41,223 nt of DNA, taken from Patescibacteria group bacterium (GTDB lineage: Bacteria; Patescibacteriota; Patescibacteriia; Patescibacteriales; GWC2-42-12). Each line of letters opens with the position of its first letter. Position 1 is the stretch's first letter. The DNA lies in the NCBI GenBank assembly GCA_028703305.1, contig JAQVNC010000009.1, positions 1 through 41,223 of the forward strand. Direction: 5' to 3'. The notes beneath the pieces were generated by a model. The model did no database searches. It was not told the DNA's origin and saw only the letters and a program-made list of their open reading frames with translations. Shown one piece after another: positions 40,021-41,223 of this stretch. The translations under genes were made by a program, and so were the position numbers.

Positions 40021-40422
40021 ATGGAAAAAAATGAAGAAATTCTCATAATTGAAGACGATGCCAATTTGCTTTACGGGCTTCAAGCCAAACTTAGAGTGGA
40101 GGGTTTTGAGGTTATAACCGATGAAGGCGCTGATAAAAACGAGGTCATGGAAAAAATAAAAGTTTTAAAGCCAGATTATATTATTTTGGATATTATTTTA
40201 CCGAAGATAAACGGCTTCAATCTTTTGTCCGAGATTAAATCAGATCCGGCGATTTCTAAAATACCGGTTTTTATTTTTACCAATTTAAGCGATAATGACA
40301 GCCGGCAAAGGGGCGCTGATTTAGGCGCGGATTTTTATCTGATAAAAAGCGAATTGAATCTTGATGAATTTGTCGTTAAATTTAAAAAAATTATTGCCAA
40401 CAAGCAAAAATTGGCGGCTTAA
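40021..40422 (+). CDS. CheY-like single-domain response regulator
   Basis: 133 residues forming a receiver domain alone, without an output domain. The acidic pocket is E11, D12, D13 (LIIEDDANL), the phosphoacceptor is D57 (YIILDIILPKINGF), and the conserved T87 (FIFTNLS) and K109 (YLIKSE) are present. It must act by binding a partner. No histidine kinase is encoded nearby, so it is an orphan. It has its own promoter and is followed after 12 bases by an adaptor-protein gene. In CPR such receivers are often linked to pilus or motility control, but nothing here shows this. Confidence 0.92.
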   Translation: MEKNEEILIIEDDANLLYGLQAKLRVEGFEVITDEGADKNEVMEKIKVLKPDYIILDIILPKINGFNLLSEIKSDPAISKIPVFIFTNLSDNDSRQRGADLGADFYLIKSELNLDEFVVKFKKIIANKQKLAA

Positions 40423-40434
40423 AATAATTATATT

Positions 40435-41223
40435 ATGAAAATTTTTAAAAATAAATTTTTTATTGTCGGCTTGCTGTTAATCATCGGGTTTACGGCCGCT
40501 TATTTTATTTTTAACAAAAAACCTAAAACCGCCTATACGACCGCTAAAGTTGAACGGGGAAATTTAATCCAAACGGTTAGCGAGACCGGCATGGTTAAAG
40601 CCAATAAAGAAATGGATTTAAATTTTACTTTGGGCGGCAAAATCACCGGTATTTTCGTGAATGTCGGCGATAAAGTAAAGAAAGACCAGGTTTTAGCCGA
40701 GCTTGACTCAAGCGATTTGCTGTTGAAAGAAAAAGAGGCTGCGGCCAACCTAAGAGTTTCCCAGGCGAATTTAGCCAAACTTTTAGCCGGGGCAACGGCT
40801 GGCGAATTGGCGGTTAGCCAGGCCGGCGTTGATCAGGCTAAGACGGCTTATGTCTCGGCGTTAAACGAGCAGGAAAAAATAACCAATACGGTTAACGAAA
40901 ATTTGGCGCAAGCGGAAAAAAATCTAAGCGATCTTTATTTAACAGCCGGCGATACCATAACCACTTATCAGCAGGCGGTTAAAAATTATAAAAGCGTAGC
41001 TTTAACCGTGGCGGAAGCGAAAATTTCCGTGGCCGCCAACGCTTTGGATAATATAGATACGATATTAAACGATAGCGAGGCCGCGCATTATCTCGGAGCC
41101 GGAAATATTTCTTTGATAGAGTCAACAAAAATCGGCTATAACCAGGCGAATACGGCTTTAATTCAAGCCAAAGCCAGCCAAGACGGCGCGGATGCAAGCC
41201 GGGCGTCAACCGATACTCTAAAC
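40435..41223 (+). CDS. HlyD/RND-type periplasmic adaptor (membrane fusion protein), truncated by window end
   Basis: 263 codons with no stop before the edge. An N-terminal membrane anchor (about 8-26, FIVGLLLIIGFTAAYFIF) precedes KVERGNLIQTVSETGMV, the entry to the barrel. A first biotinyl-lipoyl half motif follows (GGKITGIFVNVGDKVKKDQVLAELDSS, about 76-102), then a long coiled coil rich in Ala and Gln (about 105-260). The remaining lipoyl half and beta-barrel would lie beyond the window. These adaptors connect an inner-membrane ABC or RND pump to an export path; in single-membrane cells they work with MacB-like ABC transporters. A transporter gene is expected downstream. Confidence 0.9.
   Translation, partial: MKIFKNKFFIVGLLLIIGFTAAYFIFNKKPKTAYTTAKVERGNLIQTVSETGMVKANKEMDLNFTLGGKITGIFVNVGDKVKKDQVLAELDSSDLLLKEKEAAANLRVSQANLAKLLAGATAGELAVSQAGVDQAKTAYVSALNEQEKITNTVNENLAQAEKNLSDLYLTAGDTITTYQQAVKNYKSVALTVAEAKISVAANALDNIDTILNDSEAAHYLGAGNISLIESTKIGYNQANTALIQAKASQDGADASRASTDTLN

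Noticed and set aside
1-41223. Alternative genetic code with TGA as sense
   Set aside because: All recognised genes are full length with no internal TGA, and the one terminal TGA ends a gene whose core is complete. Scarcity of TGA is better explained by stop preference.
1-41223. CRISPR array
   Set aside because: The repeats found are palindromic, scattered and without regular spacers; no cas genes are present.

Overview
The window is an AT-rich, gene-dense bacterial segment that looks like Candidatus Patescibacteria (CPR), probably Parcubacteria-like. The basis is inference from content: compact genes using the standard code, many secreted or membrane proteins of families I associate with CPR genomes, a one-piece VirD4/TraG-like ATPase, a stand-alone PduL-type phosphotransacylase, a DUF5679 zinc ribbon, and almost exclusive use of TAA stops. 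No rRNA, CRISPR array, prophage or insertion-sequence transposase was seen.

Layout. 1-1250: the truncated start of a leftward gene (tentative), a roughly 210-base GC-rich nested palindrome and a solo tyrosine recombinase. 1300-7650: two GT2 glycosyltransferases, GalU, a PfkB sugar kinase, PduL, MutM and a secreted protein. 7700-9030 (minus strand): a divergent PAP2-like membrane protein and a CAP-domain surface protein. 9190-12000: a nucleotidyltransferase, MltG, then rplJ-rplL behind a long structured leader that resembles the Firmicutes L10 leader. 12020-18410: a large membrane protein with a predicted propeller, a winged-helix protein and a 1088-residue M23 surface protein. 18750-23420: cysS, a tiny membrane ORF, a Dus enzyme, a CaCA exchanger and a CorA-like channel. 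23590-29480: a secretion-type ATPase with its small partner, a hypothetical protein, dnaX and tRNA-Gln(CTG). 29590-30180: thioredoxin followed by a ferredoxin-thioredoxin-reductase catalytic chain homologue. 30280-41223: a MATE transporter of different codon usage, AlkD, two secreted or membrane hypotheticals, LexA, a GT-C-like membrane protein, a zincin, DUF5679, a CheY-like receiver and a truncated HlyD-type adaptor.

Between the genes lie several non-coding systems. (i) Three copies (18426, 29286, 36458) of a roughly 99-base hairpin element, each just after a stop codon, with a conserved core and covarying stems. (ii) Two families of short palindromic repeats ending in AATGACA, most of them only 9-14 bases upstream of start codons, with two copies embedded in genes. 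(iii) A recurrent extended -10 promoter, TATGnTATAAT, on both strands. (iv) The rplJ leader with mutually exclusive helices and a candidate attenuator. (v) The nested palindrome next to the recombinase.

Together the genes cover cell-surface polysaccharide and murein metabolism, translation, DNA repair and the SOS response, acetyl-phosphate metabolism and thiol redox control. All functional calls come from reading motifs; no database search was run.
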